Assembly: GCF_901709675.1 (NCBI RefSeq)
Contig: NC_051087.1
Span: forward strand, 16,565,067 to 16,629,066
From: Syngnathus acus
Lineage: Eukaryota > Chordata > Actinopteri > Syngnathiformes > Syngnathidae
Direction of reading: 5' to 3'
DNA: 64,000 bases
The notes beneath the pieces are model-generated. The model was not told the DNA's origin. It saw only the letters and a list, made by a program, of their open reading frames with translations, and made no database searches. A program made the translations under genes and the position numbers. This document shows, piece after piece, positions 29,589 to 42,928 of this stretch; position 1 is the stretch's first letter; every line of letters begins with the position of its first letter.

Positions 29589-32500
29589 CCATCAGCACAC
29601 AGGGCGTGTGATGCGTCAGTGCAGTAGTGTTGGAGTAGTAGTGCCTGTAGTTTGTGCATGCTGCATGCTGCCTCTGCTTGCCACTTTTCTGCTTTCAGCT
29701 ACCGCCACCGGCTAGCCCTCTGTTTCCGGGAGTGAAAAGAGGAGCCGAGTGTATAAGCCTCCTCAGCCGGTACACAGCCTCTCCATTGCCAAGACTTGCA
29801 CACGCCTCCTCGTGGCCACACACGGCAACTGGCACCTTGCGGTCCCAGGCTAAGTTGTGCAGGATCTCGGAGCAGCAGTGGGCCCCAGAGATGTGGCATG
29901 TAGGCCCACCGGTGTGTGGACACGCCCTACTGCCCATCAACCACTGTCCCGGCTGTGGGTAAACAGCTCCAGCTATGGGTAAATAGTGAAGACCTCAACG
30001 GTGGACCAGGCGGAGGATGATGGCTGACCTGAGGGGTGGCGTCACAACGGCTGGGAAGGCGGATGAAGGCTACAGCAGAAAAGGGTCACCAGTCATCTTG
30101 GTCTCCTTGCCACTGGACTCTGACCCCGATCTGTCAAGGACAGTGTGGTGACTGTCTGTGCACCAGTCTCCCCACTTTAAACAAAGTCACGCACAGGCAT
30201 CTTTTTCAGGGAATCCACCTTACATCCCGGATTAAAGTCCTGTGGCGACCAGTAAGTGGCAACGGGGGCAGGATTGTGAAGTCTGGAAGCCCCTAGTCAC
30301 AAGCTGGCACATCAGGCGGTGGATGTTAGCTGATCGTTGGGCTCTTGGACCGAGGCAGAAAGAGCTCTTTGGTAGCTGCATCCACGACTGAGCAGCCCTT
30401 TTTAGGATCCACTCTGCTCACCCCTGAGGGGGAAGGGGCTAGAAAAGGTGCCCTAAACATAGCCTGCCGCAAAGCTCCCGACTGGATTATCGTGTTCAGA
30501 GGGATCACCAATATGCGGTCGAAAACACAGAAACATGAATTTTGGAGCATGGAATGTGCGCACACTAATGGACAGTGTAACCAGTGATAAGCCGGAGAGG
30601 AGAACCGCCATCATTGCCAGGGAACTGAGAAGATGCCGGATTGACATAGCTGCTCTTTCAGAAACCCGACGGGCAGAGGAAGGTCATCTGAAGGAGGAAA
30701 AGGGTGGATACACTTTCTTCTGGAAAGGAAAGGCCACAGATGAGCCTAGGATCCATGGGGTTGGTTTTGCCATCAAGAACCAACTGATCAGTCAGCTCTC
30801 TGAACTCCCTGTGGGAATCAGTGAGCGCCTGATGACCCTCCGTCTGGTGCTGGCCAACAACCAGACGGCAACAGTTCTTAGTGCTTATGCACCTACCCTC
30901 GTTTCCGATGAGGACAAAAAAGAGGCCTTCTATGCCTGTCTGGATGAGGTATTGTCAAAAATCCCCAAGGAGGACAAGATTATTATATTGGGAGATTTCA
31001 ATGCCAGAGTGGGCCGGGACCACCACCTCTGGAAGGGCACCATTGGAAAGGAAGGCATTGGAAACATCAACTCCAACGGGGTTTTGCTTCTTAGCAAATG
31101 TGCTCAATACGACCTTACCATCACCAATACCATCTTTCGCCAGAAGAACAAACTCAAGGGTTCATGGAGACACCCTCGCTCTAAACAATGGCATCTTATT
31201 GACTATGTCATTGTCAGAGCCAGGGATCAGCGCGACGTGAGCATCACAAAAGCCATGATGGATTCAGAGGCCTGCTGGACAGATCACCGCCTGATACGAT
31301 CCACGATATCCATCAGACTCAAGAGGAAGAGGAGACTGCAAAAGAAGCTGAGCCGGCAGAGACTAAACCTCGAGACCCTGAACAACACTGCCGCCCTGCA
31401 GCTGTTTCAGGCCTCTCTTGGAGAAAGCCTCAATCAGGAATACCCTGAGGACATTGAAGAACACTGGAGCCTGCTCAAGTCTTCCATCCTCGACACCTGC
31501 CGTGCCACTCTCGGGTACAAGGCCAGAAAGCATCAGGACTGGTTTGATGAGAACGACACAGAGATAGAACAGCTCATCTCCAAGAAAAGGGAAACCTTTT
31601 GTGTCTGGCAAAATGACATCACCTGCACAGCAAAGAGACAGGCTCACTCCAGAGCCAAGGCTGACGTCCAGAGCCGGGTGAGACAGATTAAAAACTCCTG
31701 GTGGACAGAAAGGGCACTGGAAATCCAGAGTTTGGCAGACTCTGGTGACACCAGAGGCTTTTTCAGCGGTACTAAGGCTGTCTACGGCCCAAGCCATCGC
31801 GGCCAAAAACCCCTACGCTCTAAAGACGGGCAGGAGCTGTTGAAGGACAATGAGTCCATAAACAACCGGTGGAGAGAGCACTTTCAGGAACTCCTCAACC
31901 GTGACAGCACAACTCAGTCAGATTTCCTCAGTCACATCCCTCAGAGTCCCATCAGGGAAGACATGGGTGAACCTCCCACTTTAGTAGAGGTCCAAGATGC
32001 CATCACGAGCCTGAAGAACAACAAGGCCTCTGGGCCAGATGGGATCCCAGCTGAGGTCCTAAAAGAAGGTGGACTAGAGCTCCAGCGCCACCTCCATTCC
32101 CTCTTTCTGAAGGTCTGGGAAAAAGAAGTACTCCCCTCGGAGCACAGGGATGCTCTGATAGTGACCATTTTCAAGAAAGTAGACAAAGCGGATTGCGGAA
32201 ACTATAGGGGCATCTCGCTCCTTTCAACAGTTGGCAAAGTATTTGCTCGTGTTCTTGCCAATCGCCTACTGCCACTGTCTGAGGAAATTCTCCCAGAATC
32301 GCAGTGCGGTTTTCGCCCATCTAGAGGCACTGCAGACATGATTTTTACAGCACGCCAACTCCAGGAGAAATGCCGTGAGCATAAACAGCCTTTGTTCATG
32401 GCTTTCATAGACCTTAGGCACTTTCATAGCCTTTGACACGGTGGATCGCCAGGCCCTATGGAGCATCCTTCTGAGGTATGGTTGCCCGGACAAATACGTC

Positions 32501-33783
32501 AGAATACTGCGTTTATTACATGACGGAATGACAGCCACAGTGCTCAACAACAGCTTCTTGACTGAGCCTTTCACTGTAGAGACAGGGGTCAAACAGGGAT
32601 GCATTATTGCACCCACCCTGTTCTCTGTCTTCATTGCCGCCATACTCCACCTCATCAACAAAGAACTACCACACGGAATCCCAATATGGTACAGGACTGA
32701 TGGCAGGCTCTTCAACCTTAAGAGGTTCAAAACCAAGATCAGAACCACCACGGTCGTGGAGCTCCAGTATGCAGACGATAATGCCATTGCAGCACACTCT
32801 GCAGAAGACCTCCAGGGCATCCTGAACTCCTTCGCTAAAGCATACAGAGCCCTGGGTCTGACCGTGAACATCAAGAAGACCCAGGTGCTACATCAACCCC
32901 CACCCAACCAGCCATCTACTCCGCCCATCATAAATGTGGACAACACTGCACTTGAATATGTTCACCATTTCCCCTACCTCGGCTGCTTTCTCTCCTCCAA
33001 AGCGGACATTGACTCTGAGGTCAACCATCGCCTGAGCTGTGCCAGTGGAGCGTATGCCAGACTCCGGAAAAGAGTCTTTGAAGACAGAGACCTCCGGGTT
33101 GACACCAAGCTCCTGGTTTACAAAGCTGTGGTTCTCCCCACCTTACTTTACGGGGCAGAATCATGGACAACCTACAGCAGGCACCTAAGAGCTCTTGAAC
33201 AACACCACCAGAGAACCTTGAGGAAAATACTCAGGATCAAATGGGAGGACAGACGCACAAACATCAGCGTTCTGGAGGAAGCCAGGATACCGAGCATCAC
33301 CACCTTAATAATGCAGCACCAACTCCGATGGACAGGACATCTCATCCGCATGGCTGACACCCGCCTCCCCAAACAGATGTTATACTCCCAGCTGGAGAGA
33401 GGTCCGCGAGCCCCGGGCGGGCAAAAGAAACGTTTTAAGGACAACCTCAAGACCAATCTCAAGAAATTCCAAATAACATCTCGGGACTGGGAGCGCATCG
33501 CCTTGAACAGGAACTGCTGGAGGGCAGCGGTGCAAGAAGGTGCAGCACATCACGAAAAGGAACTCCGCCGTGTCGCAGAAACCAAACGACAACTCCGAAA
33601 GGAAAGACAAAAACAGGTTCCAGCACGACCACAACCCACCACCACTTTCCCCTGCCCACACTGCACAAAAATATGTGGATCCCGGATCGGCCTCTACGCC
33701 CACCTGCGGGCCCACAAGTAGACGACCCTAAGAAGAAGACAGTCATACTCGTCTCGAGTGACCGCCGATGATGATGATGATGG
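29589..33783 (+). mobile_element. Nearly full-length APE/RT LINE (RTE-like)
   Basis: About 4.2 kb: a 5' untranslated region (29589-30534, start inferred from the microsatellite boundary), endonuclease/RT coding sequence (30535-33721), a very short 3' UTR and a tail of GATGATGATGATGATGG (33767-33783). A short 3' UTR ending in a microsatellite-like tail is typical of RTE-clade LINEs. Proteins of this type are often mis-annotated in databases as craniofacial development protein 2-like. The clade assignment is tentative. Confidence 0.7.
30535..33721 (+). pseudogene. LINE endonuclease-reverse transcriptase, one frameshift
   Basis: Segment 1 (30535-32436) starts MNFGAWNVRTLMDSVTSDK and contains the apurinic endonuclease: N-V-R-T at the start, ALSETR near residue 42, ILGDFNARVG near 152 and TDHRLI near 249. 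The RT begins near residue 495 (NNKASGPDGIPAEVL). Segment 2 (32441-33721) continues with AFDTVDRQ at the frame break, GVKQGCIIAPTLFSVFIAAI, catalytic LQYADDNAI at 32762 and a C-terminal C2H2 finger (CPHCTKICGSRIGLYAHLRA, 33656-33715). At 32411-32440 the expected short linker after FIDL is replaced by about 13 bases duplicating CTTTCATA, which shifts the frame inside RT motif A. Apart from this, I see no stop in about 1060 codons. The lesion should abolish RT. Confidence 0.88.
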
Positions 33784-34045
33784 TGTGTGCGTGTGTGTGT
33801 GTGTATGAGGAGGAAGTAGGCGAGTGCCTGCCAGCGAATGTATACAAACAATGCAGAAACGAAAATGCACATTTACGTAGGAATTTAAAAAAGAAATTGC
33901 GTGGTTTTGCCAGGGTCGTGAAGCCCTTTTTTCTTTTCAAATGCTGCACTGATAGTCGTATTTCTTTTGTCTTTTTTTTTACTTAAACTAAAAAACGTTA
34001 GTGTGCATATGCTTTTGCTAGTGTAAATATGTTGTTGTTGTACAT
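33784..34045. other. No gene recognised
   Basis: A TG-rich stretch followed by AT-rich sequence, between the LINE tail and the left end of the hAT element. Confidence 0.5.
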
Positions 34046-34159
34046 TAGGGATGGGCGATACCAATGATTTTGGATTCGATCCGATACCAAGTATTTCCTG
34101 CCCAAAAATACCCGATATCGATCCGATATCGATACCGGAAGTGTAATTTCCCGCCAAAA

Positions 34160-35322
34160 AAAACAATTTAAATGCAGTGGCATGCTGCATCAATATTTTG
34201 TGCCTTACATGTGACTATTGACCTGCACATTTGTATCCTACAGCAGGTGTTTCACTGCAAATGATACGGACACACAAGATTAAAAGGCAGTAGCAGCCCC
34301 CATCTCCCAAGTGTTACTTACTTAGGTGATATCTTCAGAGACGTATCATCGCAATCAACACCACTGAACTTTGATTCTGCCCCTGTGTTCGAGCGCTGTC
34401 TTCTAAACCAAAGTGTTCACTTCCAAAAGCCGCGTGGCTAAAGACGCCGTGTTCTTCTGTGTGTCCGGCCGGCTCCGGTCTCACATTGCTGGGCAGAGTG
34501 CCGCATAAGTCCCCTTCACCTGGAGCACCTCCAGAACTGAAGTCAGCGGTTACTCCAAACAAGCTCCAGGCTAAAAAAGTTTCCATGAAGGAGATGGCAA
34601 ACCTGTCTGCTTACAAATAAGTGTCCTGCTTACGCCTATGTGCCACTGTTTCTCACCAAAAACAAAAACTTTATCGCTAGCTTGGCCATTGCCGCTCCCG
34701 CTGTTCCTCTGTGAGTGACAGCACATAAAGTGGCTCCAGCCAATCAGATGCGTCTACGTCATGGCAGAACTGCGAAAATGACGAGTTTTTTATGATTAAA
34801 ATATGATTTTAAAAACTGTAGCATGTCACCGCCCTCTAGTGATAAATTAAATGAACAACACCAGTTGGCATTTTGGTATTAATTTTAGTAAATGTCATTT
34901 GTTAACAGATTTTTTTTAAATAAACACATAGGTACCTAACAAATCTTTTACAACAAAACAAAAAAATAAGTAGAAATATATATATATATATAATAACACA
35001 TCAAGTATTCGTAATAAAATAGGAAAATATATATTTCACATCAAAATAAAATAAGTAAAATAAATAAAATTAAGAATACATCAGTGTTACTTTTGACAAA
35101 ATATTTTGATTCAGCTTTCGTCTTAGTTTGACTATTTTATGTTAGTTTAGATGAGATTTAGTCAAATTATTGTTTTTAATTTAGTCTAATTCATGTCAGT
35201 TTAGACAAATAAGTGTATATCCAAAATCCCCCCTGAACAAACCTTTGTTACCAATATGTGAATAAAATAAAACCCTAAATTTACACATCTCAATCCAATT
35301 CTCAAATTAGATTCCCGAAATA
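34160..35322. other. Non-coding part of the hAT region
   Basis: 34335-34586 has an 83-codon minus frame (METFLAWSLFGVTADFSSGG) of unknown significance. The rest is AT-rich with an AT microsatellite near 34978. No gene confirmed. Confidence 0.4.
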
Positions 35323-35327
35323 TAAAC

Positions 35328-35900
35328 TGTTGGGTCCACAACATTTATCTGAACAGAATCTCACAGAGGCGGGATATGTCTTCGATGGCCAGCGACTTCT
35401 GCAGAAGGGCGACCCAGACACACAGCGAGTGTGGCTGAGATCCGCGCCTTCCCTCAGTTTGGTCGTGCCTTTTATTGAGGAACAAACAATGGGGCAAGTG
35501 TACATAAATGCATAGCTTCTTTAGACAGGAAGGACATTCCACAATTACATCTCATGACGACAGCGATACTATTACGGACAGAAGCAGATGGTCGTCTCAT
35601 GACTTTAGCTTAACAAAAACGTAGTCTTAGTGGTCATGGGATGGATACTTCTGTGGCGTTCTCATGACTTCTACTTAAATAAGACGTTTGTCTGCTTCAG
35701 CCATCCCATGACAACCTCATGATCTGTTCACTATGGGGCTTATTGTATAGTGCGACTCATGACTCCAGACATGAGTTCCTTAGCCAGCCAGATGCTCCCA
35801 AGTCATTATCACGAGGTCAAAATGTCACATCCTGTAGAAAATCTTGCACACATAAGTAGATACATAGAATCCAATGATAAAAAGTATATTTTTCCCAACA
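35328..35900 (-). repeat. 3' LTR of the ERV
   Basis: 573 bp. By eye it differs from the other LTR at two sites (G/A near 35392 and A/C near the end). On the minus strand it is preceded by a purine run (ACAGGGGGGAA, 35901-35912), the polypurine tract. Confidence 0.92.
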
Positions 35901-36137
35901 TTCCCCCCTGTTTAACATTGGAATTCATAGGAAACCAAAACATCAGCTAATAACTACATATGTGTATAAATGAGTATATGCCTACACAATTTAGTATGGC
36001 AACAACAAAAAGTATGAACGTTTACATTCCAGAGTTCATCAGAACTACAGCTCTCCATTCGGCTTTGGCCATGTTCGTCATAATGGAATGTATTTTGTTT
36101 TGGATCATCAAAAAGAAAAAACAAACAGGCAGGCGAT

Positions 36138-37578
36138 TTACGCAAGGTGGTCCCACTCATCTTGTTCACGATGGACCAACATGATATTCTGGACAGCAAA
36201 TGCTGATGTCAACATTTTAGTCATCATGTGACGAATACAAGGTATGATGCATGATGTAAAAATACAGAGAAATAACAGTATGGCAACTAAAAGAACTGCG
36301 ACTTTCAAGAGAAGTTGCCTCCAATTGCCGTAAAACAGCCACCAAAAGGGATGGACATCCTTGGCCGGAGTTTCATCCTGGGACATAGCCCTACGGAGGT
36401 TCCGAAGTCCTTGTAGAGCATACTCGATGTGGGTGTCATTTTCTCCTGGGATGTAGGTACAACAGGAGGTACCAACTATTTCACACACACCTCCTTTTTC
36501 GGCAGTCAGGAGGTCCAAAACCATTCGGGACTGTAGTGCCATTAGTCTCAGAGCTTGCAGTTCCGTCTGGTAACCTGTAAGGGGCTCTAGAGTAAAATTG
36601 GCAAAGGTCTTCAACCTGTAGTCCATAGTTTCTATTCGAAGAACAGTCTTAGCCACACCCGCCTGTGGGAAGAGTGTGAGTGCCACCTTTTTGTCCTGTG
36701 CTCCAAAGCTTGTATTCATCTGGTACGTCTGAGCCCCAGACACTGTCGTAGGGACGGAAGGTGGGGGCAACAGCTGCACGTCTCTTTCGCTGATGATGTT
36801 CCTGAAAATGTGTCAGACTGAGGAACACAGTGTGATCTGACACATATACGGGGGCACATGTGCCATCCCATTGTCCTGGAAGGACTGCGTAGCCTCGGCG
36901 ACCACAAAGCCACCATCCCCCTTCGATGATAGAGTGGGGATTTTCGCCTCCTGCTAGGATTTGTCGGATTGCTACTGTGGTATTCATCAAGGTCTCGCTG
37001 GAAGGTTCTAGAAGTGCGGTGGTGATGCAGCGTTTTGTATCTCCCACCTTTATTCCATCAACACGTCTTCGTCGGAAGCACAGGGGATGTGAGATGGTTT
37101 CACTCACTTCGAGAGTCACTGGTGCGGGTGTGACGACAGAACTTCTTGACACTATTGTGAATGGCCTTGAGATGTTGTAACAGGGATGGGCGGCTAGTTG
37201 TGCCTCATTACTTTCCGACCGTCTGAGTCCTTTGAGGGGATTAAACCCAAAAGCCCTTAGTATTGCGAAACACCATCCATTTTACTCTGGCATGGGTCGG
37301 GCATGTAGGACGGGCTGTTGACTTGATCGTGGCATTATGGAACATACATAACATTCAGTTTGATTGTATGTTTTGGCCAACATTGACACATACTGGTACC
37401 ACATGTTGTCTGCATGTGGTATATCTGGGTTTATCTTTATATACTTTGTCAACAGTTCGGTCGTCATTCTCTTGATTCGAGCGGAAGTTCCACTTTCCCC
37501 TTGGGGACCCTGGACACTCCATGTCATTGGCAAGCATGCTACAGCCACAGCACAGACAAGCACTCCTCTGAGTGCCAT
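36138..37578 (-). pseudogene. Retroviral env remnant (three broken frames)
   Basis: The N-terminal piece (37578-37282) has a hydrophobic signal-like start (GVLVCAVAVACLPM) and a C-Y-V-C motif like the CXXC of gammaretroviral surface subunits, then stops. A middle piece (37152-36649) carries the rest of the surface subunit and an RKRR furin-type cleavage site. A third frame (36779-36138) is the transmembrane subunit, with a C-x6-C-C motif (CEIVGTSCC), a preceding heptad-like region and a membrane anchor (LLLKVAVLLVAILLFLCIF). Frame breaks fall at about 37150-37285 and about 36650-36780. The C-x6-CC motif places it among gamma-type envelopes. No intact envelope protein can be made from this copy. 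Confidence 0.88.
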
Positions 37579-37644
37579 TTTCCGTTCAGTTCCACAGAGC
37601 CACCTGAACCCCTAGGGAGCTAAATGGTCAGGGTTCTTAGTTCT

Positions 37645-38217
37645 TCACCGGTTTGAGACTGATGCCAAACTATAATTGGCACCCCCTTTGCAGCCGGATA
37701 CTTCGCCCTGACCGGGGCCTAGGAGCCAGCACTCTCTGCAGCTTACAGTGGCTGAGATGTATCCAGCTGGGTCTTTCTGCACAGCTGTGGGTGTGGCGAG
37801 TAGGACTTGGAATGGTCCCTCCCACCGGGGTGAAGACCACGTCTTTCGTTTGATTACTTTGATGAAGACCCAGTCACCTGGTTTTGCTGAGCCATCCTGT
37901 GGAGATAAAGGAGTGGAGGGCAGTAAACTTGCATTTGACACATTTTTCGTTTGCATGGTTTTGATCATGTAGTCAGCTAGAGTTAGCTCTTCTGTGTCTT
38001 TGTCTTGATCATGTGAGATCAGAGGGAGCCTGTATGCTCTGCCATGAATGATCTCATAAGGGGTTAAACCCTTGCCACAGGGCATAATCCTCATATAGAG
38101 TTTTACAAAATCTAGACATTCGGGCCATGGTCTTCCTGTTTCTGCCATGCATTTGGTTAATGACCGAATTGACAAAATGTGGTCCGTTGTCACTGTAAAT
38201 GGTCTCTGGGATGCCAT
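37645..38217 (-). pseudogene. Retroviral integrase, C-terminal part
   Basis: A 190-codon minus frame with GLTPYEIIHGRAYRLP, a segment conserved in gammaretroviral integrases, and a C-terminal region with PGDWVFIKVIKRKTWSSPRW typical of the integrase DNA-binding end. The upstream core is separated by a frame break at about 38218-38322. Confidence 0.85.
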
Positions 38218-38321
38218 AACTGGGAATGATGGTCTTGCAGATAGCCTTTGCTATTCATAGCATCTGCATTCTTTGCTGGGATTATTTCTGTCCACCTTGA
38301 AAAGGCATCGATTAGGACTAA

Positions 38322-39308
38322 TCAGTATTTGTACAGTCCACACCTGTTTAGTTCTATGAAGTCCATATGCGACATTTGGAACGGATATGTTGGTTCTGGG
38401 GATTTTCCTCTTTTTGGTCTTACATTCCCTTGTGGATTATTTTTTATACAGACTTCACACGTTCTACAAAAAAGTTTTGAGTACAAATTGAAACCATACG
38501 TTGTAAAGTGTTGTGATATTAGCTCCTGCATCCCCCCTGTCGACACATGAGTACTCCCTTGTGTCGAAATTGCAGCTGCTCTAAAAAGGGATTTAGGGAG
38601 AACAAGCTTATTATTTACAACGTATATGTCTTTGTCTGTCAGATGTGCACCTTTAGCAATCCACATTTTCTGTTCTTGTTTAGGGGCTAAATGTTGCATA
38701 TCATGCAAGATCTGTATATTTATTAGTTCTTCCTTTTCTGACGGCAATCTCAGAAATAGGTCTGAGGTTCTGTATTTGCCTATAGCAGCTTCCTTTGCTG
38801 TTTTATCTGCTAAGGCATTGCCTATTGATACAAAATCTTTCCTCCGTGTGTGTGCCTCACATTTGCAAATTGCAAGCTTTGTGGGCAACATTACTGCCTG
38901 GAGGAGCTGGATTAGAAGTTGTGCATGTGTTATTTGCTTTCCTGTCGAAGTTATCATTCCACGCCTTTCCCATTGTTTTGCAAAGTAAAAAACTGTTGAA
39001 AATGCATACTGGCTGTCTGTGTATACAATTAGGTCTTGTCCATCTGCTAGAGTACACGCTCTGGTCAGTGCAATGATTTGTGACAATAACAGAGCTGTAT
39101 AAGACAAATGTCTGGCTGGAGACAGCATGTTCATTTTACTTTGAAGTAACAACACATCAACAGCATGTGGTACCAACAGGTCTGTGGGATGGAACAAGTT
39201 AACCTCTGCTGACGATTCTACTGCCATTGCAGCAGCACATATAACGAACACATTTTCCACTTTGTTCTCAACAGGTGTTAATCCTTCTGAAGTGGGGGTG
39301 AGTTTCAT
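38322..39308 (-). pseudogene. Retroviral RNase H and integrase N-terminal part
   Basis: A 328-codon minus frame. RNase H is seen at DLIVYTDSQYAFSTVF (about residue 95) and the later ALADKTAKEAA. The integrase zinc-binding domain follows, with paired His and Cys residues (STHVSTGGMQELISQH ... CRTCEVC), and the start of the catalytic core (YPFQMSHMDFIEL). The catalytic core is interrupted before its remaining acidic residues. Confidence 0.85.
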
Positions 39309-39421
39309 ATAGAGGTTCTTTTAGGTTCCCGTGTGGATCATGTTTCACACAAACAGGACATGCTTTTTTTTTAAAAAAAAAAAATTTCACTAAAGAATCT
39401 AAACCGAAGGTAACTAATAAC

Positions 39422-39775
39422 TCATCCCCCCCTGTTGTCACATAAGTGACACAATTGGGGTTGCCTTAAGAAGTCATTTTGGCAAAACAGTTTTGTTACT
39501 GACGTGGTCAATAACACCTTATCCATTATCGCACCCTTTGTTGTTTGAACTAATGCCACTCTCAATTTTGTCAATGCTTCTACTTTTGGTGTCCACGCGA
39601 ATGTATCTTCGACTGCTAACGGCTGTCCATGAGCCACTCCTGTCAGTGGCTTAGCAATGTCAGCATAACGAGGAGCCCAAGCTCTGCAGCAATCACAGAA
39701 AAAAAAACACAAGTTGTTCTTTGTGACAGGTCGTGGTGTGTCTAATATAGCCTGTTTCCTGCCTCATTGCACTGC
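39422..39775 (-). pseudogene. Retroviral RT connection remnant
   Basis: The minus frame contains CRAWAPRYADIAKPLTGVAH and AFAWTPKVEALTKLRVAL-like sequence, the RT C-terminal/connection region of gammaretroviruses, followed by frame breaks. The polymerase active site (Y-x-D-D) is absent from the window, so most of RT has been lost. Confidence 0.75.
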
Positions 39776-39899
39776 TCTCCCTTTCGCTGAGAGTAAACCA
39801 AGATAGTTTACTTCTGGTTTTACCCATCGTAACTTCTGTTACTTGACTTAATTTCCTCTCTGGCCTAAATGCTGCATGAGGAGAAAGGAATCTCATCCC

Positions 39900-41976
<2,077 letters not shown>

Positions 41977-41994
41977 ATCCCGGACGAGCCCCCA
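41977..41994 (-). promoter_or_regulatory. ERV primer binding site, tRNA-Pro
   Basis: The minus strand reads TGGGGGCTCGTCCGGGAT, an exact 18-base match to the tRNA-Pro primer site used by murine leukaemia virus and many gammaretroviruses. It lies 4 bases inside the 5' LTR. Confidence 0.93.
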
Positions 41995-41998
41995 AAAA

Positions 41999-42571
41999 TG
42001 TTGGGTCCACAACATTTATCTGAACAGAATCTCACAGAGGCGGGATATGTCTTCGATGGCCAACGACTTCTGCAGAAGGGCGACCCAGACACACAGCGAG
42101 TGTGGCTGAGATCCGCGCCTTCCCTCAGTTTGGTCGTGCCTTTTATTGAGGAACAAACAATGGGGCAAGTGTACATAAATGCATAGCTTCTTTAGACAGG
42201 AAGGACATTCCACAATTACATCTCATGACGACAGCGATACTATTACGGACAGAAGCAGATGGTCGTCTCATGACTTTAGCTTAACAAAAACGTAGTCTTA
42301 GTGGTCATGGGATGGATACTTCTGTGGCGTTCTCATGACTTCTACTTAAATAAGACGTTTGTCTGCTTCAGCCATCCCATGACAACCTCATGATCTGTTC
42401 ACTATGGGGCTTATTGTATAGTGCGACTCATGACTCCAGACATGAGTTCCTTAGCCAGCCAGATGCTCCCAAGTCATTATCACGAGGTCAAAATGTCACA
42501 TCCTGTAGAAAATCTTGCACACATAAGTAGATACATAGAATCCAATGATAAAAAGTATATTTTTCCCACCA
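41999..42571 (-). repeat. 5' LTR of the ERV
   Basis: 573 bp, nearly identical to 35328-35900. Confidence 0.92.
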
Positions 42572-42576
42572 TAAAC

Positions 42577-42928
42577 AATTTTGGCAATTTTTACACATAA
42601 AAGGCCTAATTTTTACATGAAAGTATTAAACAAAACTTGTAATAGATTTTTCTTACATTTATGACACTGATCTACAGCAAAAGTTCCAAATTTATATCTA
42701 TTTTTTTCCCTATTCGCCTGCAGCGTCTCGCCTTAAGTTGACAAAAGTAACACTGCAATACATAATCGAATAGGTCCTATTTCAAGTTGAGACAGTTGAA
42801 ATTCACTGTAGAACATTTTAACACTCAAAATACTCATTCAGTTAACACTTTTGTTTAAGTAACCTGTTTGAAGAGTTTTAACAAGAACAGAAATGACAAG
42901 AACATACAGCTGGTCAAAGTTAATCATT
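42577..42928. other. 3' flank of the hAT transposase gene
   Basis: AT-rich non-coding sequence between the ERV and the transposase stop codon, presumably the transposon's 3' UTR. Confidence 0.5.

Noticed and set aside
31363-32874. Long minus-strand frames at 31363-31806 and 32266-32874
   Set aside because: Antisense shadows of the APE/RT LINE coding sequence.
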